53,836 nt of DNA from Chloroflexota bacterium (lineage in GTDB: Bacteria; Chloroflexota; Anaerolineae; Aggregatilineales; Phototrophicaceae): positions 1 through 53,836 of the forward strand of contig RFHA01000206.1 of assembly GCA_003696565.1 (NCBI GenBank), written 5' to 3'. The notes under the pieces were generated by a model that was not told where the DNA came from, ran no database searches, and saw only the letters and a program-made list of their open reading frames with translations. The translations under genes and the position numbers were made by a program. Positions 27,420 to 36,301 of the stretch are shown piece by piece (the stretch's first letter is position 1; each line of letters opens with the position of its first letter).

Positions 27420-28982
27420 ATGTTGCGATTACCTGCCCTGATCCTACTTTTTACACTATGCTTTACTATAACAACAATGGCACAAGATCAGTGTGGCGTG
27501 TTAGATACCATCAGCTATCCAATCGATACCAATATCTTTCAATTAGTGCAGAACTTCGCCACTAGTAGCCCTCGGCATCAGGGACGTTTTCATACTGGCG
27601 AGGATTGGTTTGGCGGGCGTGGCTCTAGCTTGGGGCAGCCTGTACGTGCAGCAGCGCGGGGATTAGTTGTTTACAGCTCGCCATCCGCTTGGGGTGTGGA
27701 TGGTGGGGTCATCATCATCCGGCATACGTTAGATGATGGTGGTTTTCTTTACACACAATATGGACACCTTGAGCAAACTGAGACAGTGCGCTTTCCACCA
27801 CGCTTAAGCTGCGTAAATGCTGGAGAGGTTATTGGTGTGATTGGCGACGCACGCCCCGCCCCTCATCTTCATTTTGAGATACGTGTTTATTCCCCTAGTA
27901 ACCCTAACCCTGGCGATAACCCCGGACCAGGCTACACCCGAACAGACCCAGAACTTTTAGGGTGGCGTAGACCAATGCAGATCATCACCAATATGCAAGC
28001 ACGGTTAAGCCGTGGTTACGAATGGCACACAACACTCAGTCATGCTGTTCAAAATCCGCCTCCGTTGGTCTTAAATGACAATAGCCTCATCGTCATTGAT
28101 GGGGATCGCCTACGCCGTATTACATCAGATGGTCGCGTTTTATGGCGTGTTGGGCTATCCACTACAGCAGTTAGTCTACATGGTTATGAAGCCCGTACCT
28201 ATGTCACGTTTATAGATGGGCGGGTGGTACAAGTTGATGTAGAAAATGGAAACTTCTTAGAAGCGTGGCAGCTTGAGGGCTTCATGCCGGATTCTGCACC
28301 AATTGATCTTAAGAATGCACGGTTATATCACACATCTGATAACACATTAACCGCCGTTTCAACAGATGGACGCACCATACTTTGGCAAACGCCGGATGTG
28401 CCACCTTTTACGTATGGTGTTGCGAGTCAAAATTTAATTGGTCTGGTCATCCATGGCGCGTTATGGACATTCTCATCAGAAGGACAACTACTTGATCAAG
28501 CTGAGTTAGCCGATGGGGTTCATCTTGCTGCACATCCTGATGGTGGCTTAATCGCTTATACACAAGGAGGGTTATGGCAAATAAACCCAGCAGGTGAGTG
28601 GTCTGTCTTGCTCATTGGCGCGCCACCTGGTGGAAAAACATCTGGTGCAGTGATGTTAACGGATGGACGGTTATATTTAGTGGATAAATCAACGCTTTAT
28701 GCCTACGAATCAGGTCAATTAAGCTGGCAAGCACAGTTACCTCAAACACTCAGCGGGCAAGTTAGCCTTGCTCATGATAACGATCACCGTTTAATTATAG
28801 CTAGCACTCATGGGCATTTTATTGTCGCACGAGAGAGCGGTGGTTTTTGTGGGTTTACACAATTATATGGTACAGATCAAACAAGCATGTGGTACGATTT
28901 AGGGACTGATGGCACACTACGTTTTGCTGTTGGGGATCAAATTATTGGACTGAATTGGGAGCGTTTTACCAACTCATGTTAG
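27420..28982 (+). CDS. Secreted M23 peptidase domain fused to a PQQ-like beta-propeller
   Basis: A 520-aa exported protein. A signal peptide (LRLPALILLFTLCFT, cleavage near MAQ/DQ) precedes a LytM/M23 zinc peptidase domain: HTGEDW supplies the HxxxD pair and HLHFE the last ligands (about residues 58-170). The remaining 340 residues form PQQ-enzyme-like propeller blades (LIVIDGDRLRRITSDGRVLWR, TDGRTILWQ and similar). M23 enzymes cut peptidoglycan crosslinks, so it probably acts on the cell envelope. ATG at 27420 with AAGGAA upstream is preferred over an upstream start that would bury the signal peptide. It overlaps the next gene by seven bases. Confidence 0.85.
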   Translation: MLRLPALILLFTLCFTITTMAQDQCGVLDTISYPIDTNIFQLVQNFATSSPRHQGRFHTGEDWFGGRGSSLGQPVRAAARGLVVYSSPSAWGVDGGVIIIRHTLDDGGFLYTQYGHLEQTETVRFPPRLSCVNAGEVIGVIGDARPAPHLHFEIRVYSPSNPNPGDNPGPGYTRTDPELLGWRRPMQIITNMQARLSRGYEWHTTLSHAVQNPPPLVLNDNSLIVIDGDRLRRITSDGRVLWRVGLSTTAVSLHGYEARTYVTFIDGRVVQVDVENGNFLEAWQLEGFMPDSAPIDLKNARLYHTSDNTLTAVSTDGRTILWQTPDVPPFTYGVASQNLIGLVIHGALWTFSSEGQLLDQAELADGVHLAAHPDGGLIAYTQGGLWQINPAGEWSVLLIGAPPGGKTSGAVMLTDGRLYLVDKSTLYAYESGQLSWQAQLPQTLSGQVSLAHDNDHRLIIASTHGHFIVARESGGFCGFTQLYGTDQTSMWYDLGTDGTLRFAVGDQIIGLNWERFTNSC

Positions 28983-29884
28983 ACGATTTACCGGTTTTTT
29001 ATGCTTCTGATTTTGAACTGCACCCCATACAAAGCCATCATGCGATTGCTTTATTTGAGATTGTAGAGCGTGACCGTGCATATCTCAGGCGTTACCAAAA
29101 TTGGCCCGATACAATTTGTTCGCTAAATGACATGCAGAATCTCATTGAAGCGTCACAAGATAAACAATTTCGCCGTCGTGGCTTTGATATGATTATTTAT
29201 TATCATGAGCAGATTGTCGGCAAAATTGGGTTAGTATATTTGGATTGGCGTTATCGTCATGCAGAAATTGGCTACTGGTTAGCCGAATCAGCCCAAGGAC
29301 ACGGTTTAATGACCCGCGCAACCCGCATGTTAACACACTATAGTTTGCATGTATTAGGGTTATCTAGGGTATTTATTCGCTGTGCAGCAGACAACCGCCG
29401 TAGCCGTGCTATTCCAAAGCGATTAGGCTTTCATTTTGAAGGCGTGATGAAAGACAAAATTTGGATTCATGGTCAACTTCATGAGGACACTTTGTACAGT
29501 ATGTCAGCCAGGAGATGGTATCGCAAGATGATTTATCACATCACAACCAAACAAGCATGGCAACACGCCCAACAACAGGGAAGCTACACAACCCCATCAT
29601 TAACAACACAAGGATTTATTCATTTTTCATATCTGAATCAAATTGTGCGAGTTGCAAATGCGATTTATACCGGGCAGGACGATCTGATTATTTTATGTGT
29701 TGAACCATCGCGGCTTGATATACGAAAAGAGCCAGCAGACCCAACCATTCCAGCGGATCATGACGATGGAGAATTGTTCCCACATCTTTATAGCGCATTA
29801 CCGGTTGAGTCTGTTATGGCAGTGGTGGAATTACATCCACAAGCAGATGGGACATTTACCCTGCCAGAAACACTAAGACGATAA
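28976..29884 (+). CDS. RimJ/RimL-type GNAT acetyltransferase fused to DUF952
   Basis: A 302-aa fusion. Residues about 1-180 are a GNAT domain of the RimJ/RimL type (GKIGLVYLDWRYRHAEIGYWL, then QGHGLMTRA for acetyl-CoA binding and NRRSRAIPKRLGFHFEGV). Residues 185-300 match DUF952 (IYHITTKQAW, GFIHFSYLNQ, ELFPHLYSALPVESV). Each half is well known alone; the fusion links a likely N-acetyltransferase to a domain of unknown function. The chosen ATG at 28976 overlaps the M23 gene's stop, so translation is likely coupled. Confidence 0.83.
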   Translation: MLDDLPVFYASDFELHPIQSHHAIALFEIVERDRAYLRRYQNWPDTICSLNDMQNLIEASQDKQFRRRGFDMIIYYHEQIVGKIGLVYLDWRYRHAEIGYWLAESAQGHGLMTRATRMLTHYSLHVLGLSRVFIRCAADNRRSRAIPKRLGFHFEGVMKDKIWIHGQLHEDTLYSMSARRWYRKMIYHITTKQAWQHAQQQGSYTTPSLTTQGFIHFSYLNQIVRVANAIYTGQDDLIILCVEPSRLDIRKEPADPTIPADHDDGELFPHLYSALPVESVMAVVELHPQADGTFTLPETLRR

Positions 29885-29912
29885 GGTTTGAGCAGGTACT
29901 AACCCACCCCAT

Positions 29913-30095
29913 TCAGCGGATGAATGTGCAGGCACTGTAGCACCAATTGACACGCTCATCAACATGCGTATCAGCTTGTTGCATAACTGCCGCCGCAATA
30001 TCATCAACTTGTGCCGCCAGCAGCATCATAAGTAACACTAACAAAACAAAAGCAAGAATGTAAATTGTGTTTTTAATGCGCTGCTGACGGATCAT
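29913..30095 (-). CDS. Short single-span membrane protein (tentative)
   Basis: A 60-aa frame: basic start (MIRQQRIKNT), one hydrophobic helix (about 11-28) and a short outer segment with two cysteines near the end. GAGG lies six bases before the ATG at 30095, which favours this start over one 24 bases upstream. No homologue is recognised; it may not be expressed. Confidence 0.42.
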   Translation of the reverse strand: MIRQQRIKNTIYILAFVLLVLLMMLLAAQVDDIAAAVMQQADTHVDERVNWCYSACTFIR

Positions 30096-30229
30096 CAAAA
30101 CCTCTTTACCGGCAATCATTTTTTAAATAATGGTTGTTACCGGATATTTTCTTGAACGATAGTCACCTCTTAAAACCCATTCTACGTTGAAAAGATGCGC
30201 TTTGTTTCATCTTCTTTAACAATCCTTAA

Positions 30230-30685
30230 TTATCCTAACGCTTTAACCGCTTTAGCGACGCTATCTTTGGGGCTAATTTTGATTTGGACATCGACAATTT
30301 TACCTTCCTCGTCAATCACCCAATGTGAACGGATTACGCCAAAATATTTTTTACCATACATGGATTTTTCTCCCCATGCTCCCCACGCTTCCAAAACCTG
30401 ATGTTCAGGATCAGAAAGCAAATCATATGGCAAATTTTCCGCTTCTTTCCATTTTTTGAGTGCAGCCGGTTCATCTGGGCTAATGCCTAACACAACGGCA
30501 TTTGTTTCACTGATCTGTGGGAATTGATCTCTAAAACCACACGCTTGTGTTGTACAGCCACTTGTGCCCGCTTTAGGATAAGCAAATAAAACCACCTTCT
30601 TCCCACGAAAGTCACTTAATTTTACCTTTTTACCATCCTGGTTTAGTAATTCAAAATCCGGTGCAATCTCACCAATTTCTGGCAT
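30230..30685 (-). CDS. bcp: Bacterioferritin comigratory protein (PrxQ-type peroxiredoxin)
   Basis: A 151-aa cytoplasmic thiol peroxidase that reduces hydrogen peroxide and organic hydroperoxides. The thioredoxin fold begins IGEIAPDFELLNQDGK, and the active site reads AGTSGCTTQACGFRD: the peroxidatic cysteine is the first, the resolving cysteine five residues later. This spacing is the PrxQ/BCP hallmark. LGISPDEPAALKKW and GVIRSHWVIDEEGKI complete the family pattern. It is monocistronic and divergent from the large membrane-protein gene. Confidence 0.92.
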   Translation of the reverse strand: MPEIGEIAPDFELLNQDGKKVKLSDFRGKKVVLFAYPKAGTSGCTTQACGFRDQFPQISETNAVVLGISPDEPAALKKWKEAENLPYDLLSDPEHQVLEAWGAWGEKSMYGKKYFGVIRSHWVIDEEGKIVDVQIKISPKDSVAKAVKALG

Positions 30686-30760
30686 AATGATGCTTCCTAT
30701 CTAGGTAATTTATAAACAGTCGTTGTGATTTTAGAACATCTTCCTAAATGTCTGGTGAAT

Positions 30761-30776
30761 GTGGTAAGCTTGCCAC
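30761..30776. promoter_or_regulatory. Near-palindrome abutting the start codon of the DUF2723-like gene
   Basis: GTGGTAAGCTTGCCAC is a 16-bp palindrome with one T/G mismatch pair, directly adjacent to the ATG at 30777. No Shine-Dalgarno sequence is present, so this may be an operator or an RNA hairpin masking the start. Inference only. Confidence 0.4.
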
Positions 30777-32570
30777 ATGACAGACATAAAACGTTCTCAA
30801 GTGATTTTTTTTATTCTTGCAAGTTTGGCATTAGCCTTAGCTTTTTTGCATACATTGCAAACCATCCCAAACGGCTCTAGTCATTATTTTATGATTGACG
30901 TTGGGGAAACGCAGATTGTTCTGAATGTTTGGGGAACGCTTCATGCTACCGGTTATCCATTGTATGTTATCACTGGCAACATATTAACCGATGTCATGAC
31001 GGCACTTGGTATTAGCCCCGTCGTTGCACCGGCATTGGTCTCAATGCTTTGGGGATATATCACCCTGGGTTTGATCTATTGGCTAGCATGGCGCATCACC
31101 AGACGCTTGACGCTAGCGGTTGGGTTAATCATGGTGTTTGCCCTCACGCGGACGATGTGGATTCACTTCAGTATTGCAGAAATTTACACATTTGGCTTAA
31201 TGCTACAAGTTGGCTTAATACTACTTGCATTATGGAATACACCGGATGAACGCCGCATCTATTGGCTGGCATTACTTGGTGGCATTGCGGTTGCCCATCA
31301 TCGCGCAACTGTGATGATGATTCCGGCTTTATTATATGCTACATATCCGGCTTTTATTCAAAATCGGCACAAATTACCACGTATACTCGTCATTAGTCTA
31401 TTACTTGGGGTAATTGGATTTAGTCAATATGCGTATTTATATCTAAGGGCACAAGCTGGTGCAGATTGGGTCTATGGTGAGCCTGGCACGCTTAACGGAT
31501 TATGGACGGAGTTTATTGGAAAGGAAGCCTCTCGTTTCATCGGTCCTGCTCATTCATGGGATGCTCTTTTAGCAAATTTCAAGTTGGTGAATCGTGTCCT
31601 CGTATATGATTTAACTCTACCGGGGTTGTTACTTGGCATAATTGGTTTAGGCATTGGAATTCGTCATCACCGACGCGCTGGAATCACGTTTAGCCTAATA
31701 GGTATGGCAGCATATGGATTTCATGTTATCGCTTATCGTGATGTGCTTTCCGCGTTAATTTTACTCATCACATTAGCATTAGCATTTGGTTGGCTGTTTT
31801 TAGCAGATGCGCTATTAAACAGCCGTATATCACAAGCGCGCTATGTGTTGCCGATGATTATTCTTGCGACGGTTAGCGGGTTGTTCATTCACAATCGTGA
31901 ATTTTTATATGACCTCACGCATGATCGTACAGGTATTGAAACAATCGAATTACTGGAATCTGCTCCACAAAATTCAACTGTGATGCTTGCCTGGGGACCA
32001 CGGTATTTTGCTGCGTCTATCGGGCAATTATTTCTCAATCGGTTACAACATATTCAACTTGTTGACCACAAAGGCGAACATCATTCTGGTATCCTCACGC
32101 CGGAATATACTCTATATAATCAGCCAATTAGTTGGTGGGAGGCTAGGTTAAACAGCCCTGTTTATCTTCAGGCAGTTGCCCCGTTTATCGTCCAGATCAA
32201 CACAACTCCCACCATCATCGATGATGTGGCTGAAGGTATTCGTGCCGCATCCATGACACTGACTTGCCAAGAGGATTCTGCCATTTTAGATGTGCTGTGG
32301 CAAACACATGAAGCCCCACAAGAGGATTTTAGTGTATTTGTACATGGGTTAGACGCAGAGGGGAATCTTGTTGGTCAAGGCGATCAATACGCGCCCGTTT
32401 ACGGTTGGCGACCGCTAACAACCTGGCAGGCAGGAGAACAAATACGCGATATTTATGTGGTAAATGCCACAGACATTACTCATGTCCGCTTTGGTCTCTA
32501 TCGCATTCAAACGACCGGTGAATTTGAAAATGTATTGACATACGAGGTGATATGTGATGCTCAGCAATAG
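30777..32570 (+). CDS. DUF2723-like multi-pass membrane protein (glycosyltransferase-type)
   Basis: A 597-aa protein with about ten membrane helices in the first 360 residues and a soluble C-terminal region of about 220 residues. The N-terminal loop IDVGETQIVLNVWGTLHATGYPLY matches the DUF2723 signature D-x-GE...TGYPLY, which is related to GT-C protein O-mannosyl/arabinosyl transferases that use lipid-linked sugars. WIHFSIAEIYTF is also typical. The C-terminal part looks beta-rich. Acceptor and donor are unknown. It overlaps the lipoprotein gene by 14 bases, suggesting joint expression. Confidence 0.78.
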   Translation: MTDIKRSQVIFFILASLALALAFLHTLQTIPNGSSHYFMIDVGETQIVLNVWGTLHATGYPLYVITGNILTDVMTALGISPVVAPALVSMLWGYITLGLIYWLAWRITRRLTLAVGLIMVFALTRTMWIHFSIAEIYTFGLMLQVGLILLALWNTPDERRIYWLALLGGIAVAHHRATVMMIPALLYATYPAFIQNRHKLPRILVISLLLGVIGFSQYAYLYLRAQAGADWVYGEPGTLNGLWTEFIGKEASRFIGPAHSWDALLANFKLVNRVLVYDLTLPGLLLGIIGLGIGIRHHRRAGITFSLIGMAAYGFHVIAYRDVLSALILLITLALAFGWLFLADALLNSRISQARYVLPMIILATVSGLFIHNREFLYDLTHDRTGIETIELLESAPQNSTVMLAWGPRYFAASIGQLFLNRLQHIQLVDHKGEHHSGILTPEYTLYNQPISWWEARLNSPVYLQAVAPFIVQINTTPTIIDDVAEGIRAASMTLTCQEDSAILDVLWQTHEAPQEDFSVFVHGLDAEGNLVGQGDQYAPVYGWRPLTTWQAGEQIRDIYVVNATDITHVRFGLYRIQTTGEFENVLTYEVICDAQQ

Positions 32571-33447
32571 TGTAGCCAGCCCAAAGTCACGCCATACACA
32601 CAAACCTCCCTTATCTCTCAAAAAGAGTGAGTTTAACCTGGTTTACATTGGTTTGATGATTATCATGATCTTGGCAGCTTGCGGCACAGGTACAGCGCAA
32701 ACCACGCCCACAGACTCGCCAATCGTTATCATCAAACGGCTAGCCACCGTAGCACCAACCAACACACCAAGTGAAGCAGAAATGCAAATGACGCAGCAAG
32801 CTGTTGCGCGTGTGCCAACTTATACTGCGCCCACTATCACACCTACACCCACGCCATACATTGGCGTGTTTATTGGTGAAGTGCAAGACCCGTTAGCAAA
32901 TGAAATTCTTGACCCGCGTGATTTTGTGATTGAGCCAACACCATTGCCAGCTGTTCGGTTGGTTTGTGGTATTGAAGTTGCGCCGGTTTTTGGTGATGAT
33001 TGGAGACAAGTATCAGCAGCTGTTAACGCTATGCGCTGTCCAATTCAAGAAAGTTTTGGATTTCGTGGACGTATTCAAGTTTTTGAACGCGGCGTGATGT
33101 ATCACCGAATCGAAACGAATGAAATTTGGGCAATCTCTCAAGAAGACTATTGGTATATCACTGATCCTGCTCTTGAATTTTCGGCAGCCGGTGTTAATGT
33201 CCCAGCTGGCTTCTTCCCACCAGAAGAAGTCTTTGCAGCGGTGTGGGCAACATTCCCAGAAATACAAGAGGCTGTTGGGTACGGCTTACAGCCCGCCGCT
33301 GATATTGATGTCAATATTCAACGATTTGACGGCGGTACATTGTTTCTTGACTTGAATGCTGGGCAAGTCTTTGTTTTGCTCGTTGATGGTACTGCCTATG
33401 GACCATTTAATGGGAACCTTGATCTCATCGGCTCGTTGAATCCTTAA
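32557..33447 (+). CDS. Predicted lipoprotein, unknown function
   Basis: A 296-aa protein. After a long basic N-region, a hydrophobic segment ends in the lipobox ILAAC, so it is probably lipidated and anchored outside the membrane. A threonine/proline-rich linker (TPTDSP, TPTPTP) follows, then a beta-rich globular domain (about 115-296) with VCGIEVAPVF and paired aromatic residues. ATG at 32557 is favoured because GAGGTG lies seven bases before it. It overlaps the upstream DUF2723-like gene by 14 bases, so the two may act together at the cell surface. No catalytic motif is recognised. Confidence 0.72.
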   Translation: MLSNSVASPKSRHTHKPPLSLKKSEFNLVYIGLMIIMILAACGTGTAQTTPTDSPIVIIKRLATVAPTNTPSEAEMQMTQQAVARVPTYTAPTITPTPTPYIGVFIGEVQDPLANEILDPRDFVIEPTPLPAVRLVCGIEVAPVFGDDWRQVSAAVNAMRCPIQESFGFRGRIQVFERGVMYHRIETNEIWAISQEDYWYITDPALEFSAAGVNVPAGFFPPEEVFAAVWATFPEIQEAVGYGLQPAADIDVNIQRFDGGTLFLDLNAGQVFVLLVDGTAYGPFNGNLDLIGSLNP

Positions 33448-33487
33448 ATGCTGACTCAATGTCACATATATTAACGCTTTTCTTGCG

Positions 33488-33515
33488 GCAAATTCCAAAA
33501 TTCTTTAGAATTTGC
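33488..33515. repeat. Inverted repeat upstream of ppk1
   Basis: Perfect 8-bp inverted repeat GCAAATTC/GAATTTGC with a 12-nt spacer, 34 bases before the ppk1 start. It could be an operator or leader hairpin. The remainder of the 101-base gap shows no other structure. Confidence 0.4.
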
Positions 33516-33548
33516 TAGAACAAATGATAACACCAATAAGGACATATT

Positions 33549-35666
33549 ATGCCAGACCTACCAGAGCTTAATCCACAGAATTTTACCAATCGAGAATTAA
33601 GCAATCTGGATTTTAACCGCCGTGTATTAGCTCTTGCTCAAGAACGCGATATCCCCCTGTTAGAACGTATTAAGTTCATAGCGATTGTTGGTAACAATCT
33701 TGATGAATTTTTTATGGTACGGGTTGGGGGATATATTCAAAAGGTACAATTAGGCATCACCAGCACACGCCCAGATGGCTATACGCCGAGTCAATTATTG
33801 GCAGCAATTCGTCAAGAAGTGAGCGCATTAATGCAAGATCAACGGCAAACAATGCGCGAATTGCTCGCCGAACTAGAGCAGCATGGCATTTTTATCAAAC
33901 ATAATCATGAGCTAACACAAGCACAGCAACAGGCTTTACGGCATTATTTTTATGAAGAAGTGTTCCCTGTGCTAACTCCCCTAGCCGCAGACCATGCCCG
34001 CCCGTTTCCATTTATCTCCAATTTGAGTTTGAATCTAGGGGTGTATGTTCGACACCAACATACTGATGAAACATTAGATTTTGTCCGCATCAAAGTGCCC
34101 CCTTCCCTGCCACGTCTTATTGATTTAGGTCAGGTGATGCAGCGTTATGCCCATCGTCACGATGCCAAAGATCATTATATTTGGATTGAAGACCTGATCG
34201 CCAGTAATCTAGATTTGCTTTTTCCTGGGATGGAAATTGTGGAGCATTATCCCTTCCGGGTAACACGCAATGCTGACATTGACTATGAGCATGAACGTGA
34301 TGAGGAATTATTAGATATTAGCACTGTTATTGAAGCCAGCCTCAAAGAGCGTCGCTTTGGCTTTATTGTGAGGATGAGTGTACCGGAAAACATCAGCACA
34401 CGAATGTTAAATCGGCTAATTTACGAACTTGATATTGACCCGAACCGTGATGTGTATAAAGTACAAGGCGCATTAGGTACATCAAGCCTATTTGAACTTG
34501 CTGCCATTGACCACCCTGAGCTTAAATACCCTACACACGTTCCCAAAATACCGGAAGTTTTTGCACCAGGCACAGATATTTTTGCCCAAATTCGAGAACA
34601 CGATTTACTTATTCATCACCCCTATGATTCGTTCAAACCAGTAGAAGAGTTTTTTCAGCAAGCCGCACGTGATCCTAAAGTACTGGCAATCAAAGCCACA
34701 CTGTATCGTGTTGGTAAAAACTCACCAGTGGTACAATCCCTGATGGAAGCACGTGAAAACAATAAACAAGTAGCGGTTTTGGTCGAACTAAAAGCAAGAT
34801 TTGATGAAGAAAACAACCTAGAATGGGCACGTCAACTAGAACATCAAGGTGTTCATGTCACTTATGGTGTGGAAAAACTTGCAGTAAAAACCCATGCCAA
34901 AATTGCGCTTGTTGTCCGTAAAGAAGGAGATCGCCTAAGACGATATGTGCATCTTGGAACAGGTAACTATAATGCCAGCACTGCCCGCCTTTATACAGAC
35001 CTCGGATTATTCACAGCGAACCCCGAAATTGCTGAAGACGCAACTCGGTTGTTCAATCGGTTAACCGGTTATGCGCCCTCAACATCTTATCATCAATTGC
35101 TGGTCGCGCCGGAATTTTTACAATCCGCCTTAATTGACCTCATCGACAATGAAATCGAACACGCCCAAAACGGGGAATATGCTCGGTTGATCTTTAAAAT
35201 GAACCAACTAGAGGAAGATGTCATGATCCAGAAGCTCTACCAAGCTTCACAAGCTGGCGTACAAATTGACCTCATTGTGCGTGGGCTATGCTGTTTACGC
35301 GCTGGATTACCCGGCATCAGTGAAAACATCCGTGTTCGTAGTATTGTGGGGCGTTTTTTAGAACATTCCCGTATCTATTATTTTCATAATGCCCCACCAG
35401 ACCAACGCATTTATATTGGTAGTGCAGATTTGATGCGGCGCAATCTTTACAACCGTGTTGAAACAGTATTTCCAATTATTGATCCACGTTTACAACGACG
35501 GATTAGACGAATTTTAGCGACTGACCTTAAAAACAATACATTAGTGTGGATTCAACAGCCTGATGGCAGTTATCAACGGCTACAACCAGCACCAGACGAA
35601 CCCTCTATTGATAGTCAATATATCTTCACACAAGATAGTGCTGGGCTAGATATTGAGCTAGACTAG
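33549..35666 (+). CDS. ppk1: Polyphosphate kinase 1
   Basis: PPK1 reversibly transfers the gamma-phosphate of ATP to inorganic polyphosphate. The 705-aa length is normal. It begins with the N domain FTNRELSNLDFNRRVL, followed by the head domain with NNLDEFFMVRVGGY, then two phospholipase-D-like catalytic domains: HHPYDSF, AIKATLYRVGKNSP, KTHAKIALVVRKEG (autophosphorylated histidine) and HLGTGNYNASTARLYTD, with IYIGSADLMRRNL near the end. AAGGA stands before the ATG. The UDG-like gene follows after 21 bases, probably in one transcript. No exopolyphosphatase is adjacent. Confidence 0.96.
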   Translation: MPDLPELNPQNFTNRELSNLDFNRRVLALAQERDIPLLERIKFIAIVGNNLDEFFMVRVGGYIQKVQLGITSTRPDGYTPSQLLAAIRQEVSALMQDQRQTMRELLAELEQHGIFIKHNHELTQAQQQALRHYFYEEVFPVLTPLAADHARPFPFISNLSLNLGVYVRHQHTDETLDFVRIKVPPSLPRLIDLGQVMQRYAHRHDAKDHYIWIEDLIASNLDLLFPGMEIVEHYPFRVTRNADIDYEHERDEELLDISTVIEASLKERRFGFIVRMSVPENISTRMLNRLIYELDIDPNRDVYKVQGALGTSSLFELAAIDHPELKYPTHVPKIPEVFAPGTDIFAQIREHDLLIHHPYDSFKPVEEFFQQAARDPKVLAIKATLYRVGKNSPVVQSLMEARENNKQVAVLVELKARFDEENNLEWARQLEHQGVHVTYGVEKLAVKTHAKIALVVRKEGDRLRRYVHLGTGNYNASTARLYTDLGLFTANPEIAEDATRLFNRLTGYAPSTSYHQLLVAPEFLQSALIDLIDNEIEHAQNGEYARLIFKMNQLEEDVMIQKLYQASQAGVQIDLIVRGLCCLRAGLPGISENIRVRSIVGRFLEHSRIYYFHNAPPDQRIYIGSADLMRRNLYNRVETVFPIIDPRLQRRIRRILATDLKNNTLVWIQQPDGSYQRLQPAPDEPSIDSQYIFTQDSAGLDIELD

Positions 35667-35687
35667 AACGAAAAAAGGATCAGCATC

Positions 35688-36293
35688 ATGCAATTAACAG
35701 AAAAAACCGAATTACTAAAACAGATTCGGGATGAAGTCATTAACTTAAAAGAATCACCACTATATGAATTCCGTGTCAGGAACAACTATTTTCCAGTGTT
35801 AGGTCAGGGAAATCATGACGCAGATATTATGTTTATTGGCGAAGCCCCAGGCAAAAATGAAGCAGAGCAGGGTCGTCCTTTTTGTGGCGCATCCGGGCGT
35901 GTTTTAGATGAACTCTTGACTTCCATCAACCTCAAACGAGAAGATGTTTATGTCACCAATATTGTCAAAGATCGCCCGCCGGACAACCGTGATCCATCTC
36001 GCGAAGAAATTAAACTCTATTCTCCGTTTCTCGTCCGGCAAATCAACATTATTCAACCCAGAGTCATCGCAACGTTAGGACGTTTTTCAATGGAGTTTAT
36101 TCTAAAACTATTTGATGCACCAGAACAAAATGACAAAATTAGCCAATTACATGGACGAAAAATTAAAGCACAAGCTGAGTATGGAGAAGTATATGTTGTG
36201 CCGTTGTTTCATCCAGCAGTGGCGTTATATCGTGCAGATCAGAAAACAACCCTTAAACATGATTTCCAAGTTCTAAAAGACTTTATTAGTTAG
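35688..36293 (+). CDS. Family 4-like uracil-DNA glycosylase without iron-sulfur cysteines
   Basis: A 201-aa protein with the family 4 glycosylase motifs: motif A FIGEAPGKNEAEQGRPFCGASG (about 49-70), VTNIVKDRPPDNRDP (89-103) and the late HPA motif in LFHPAVALYR. Family 4 enzymes remove uracil from DNA and carry a [4Fe-4S] cluster on four cysteines. Here all four are replaced: the N-terminal pair by Pro24 and Glu27/Phe28, then Asp95 and Tyr111. Only Cys66 remains, in motif A. So the fold and active site look kept while the cluster is absent. AAAGGA precedes the start. Uracil excision is likely but not certain. Confidence 0.83.
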   Translation: MQLTEKTELLKQIRDEVINLKESPLYEFRVRNNYFPVLGQGNHDADIMFIGEAPGKNEAEQGRPFCGASGRVLDELLTSINLKREDVYVTNIVKDRPPDNRDPSREEIKLYSPFLVRQINIIQPRVIATLGRFSMEFILKLFDAPEQNDKISQLHGRKIKAQAEYGEVYVVPLFHPAVALYRADQKTTLKHDFQVLKDFIS

Positions 36294-36301
36294 CTTAGCT
36301 A

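Noticed and set aside
30230-30685. Possible selenocysteine in the peroxiredoxin, suggested by selA in the window
   Set aside because: Both active-site positions are ordinary cysteine codons and no in-frame TGA is present.
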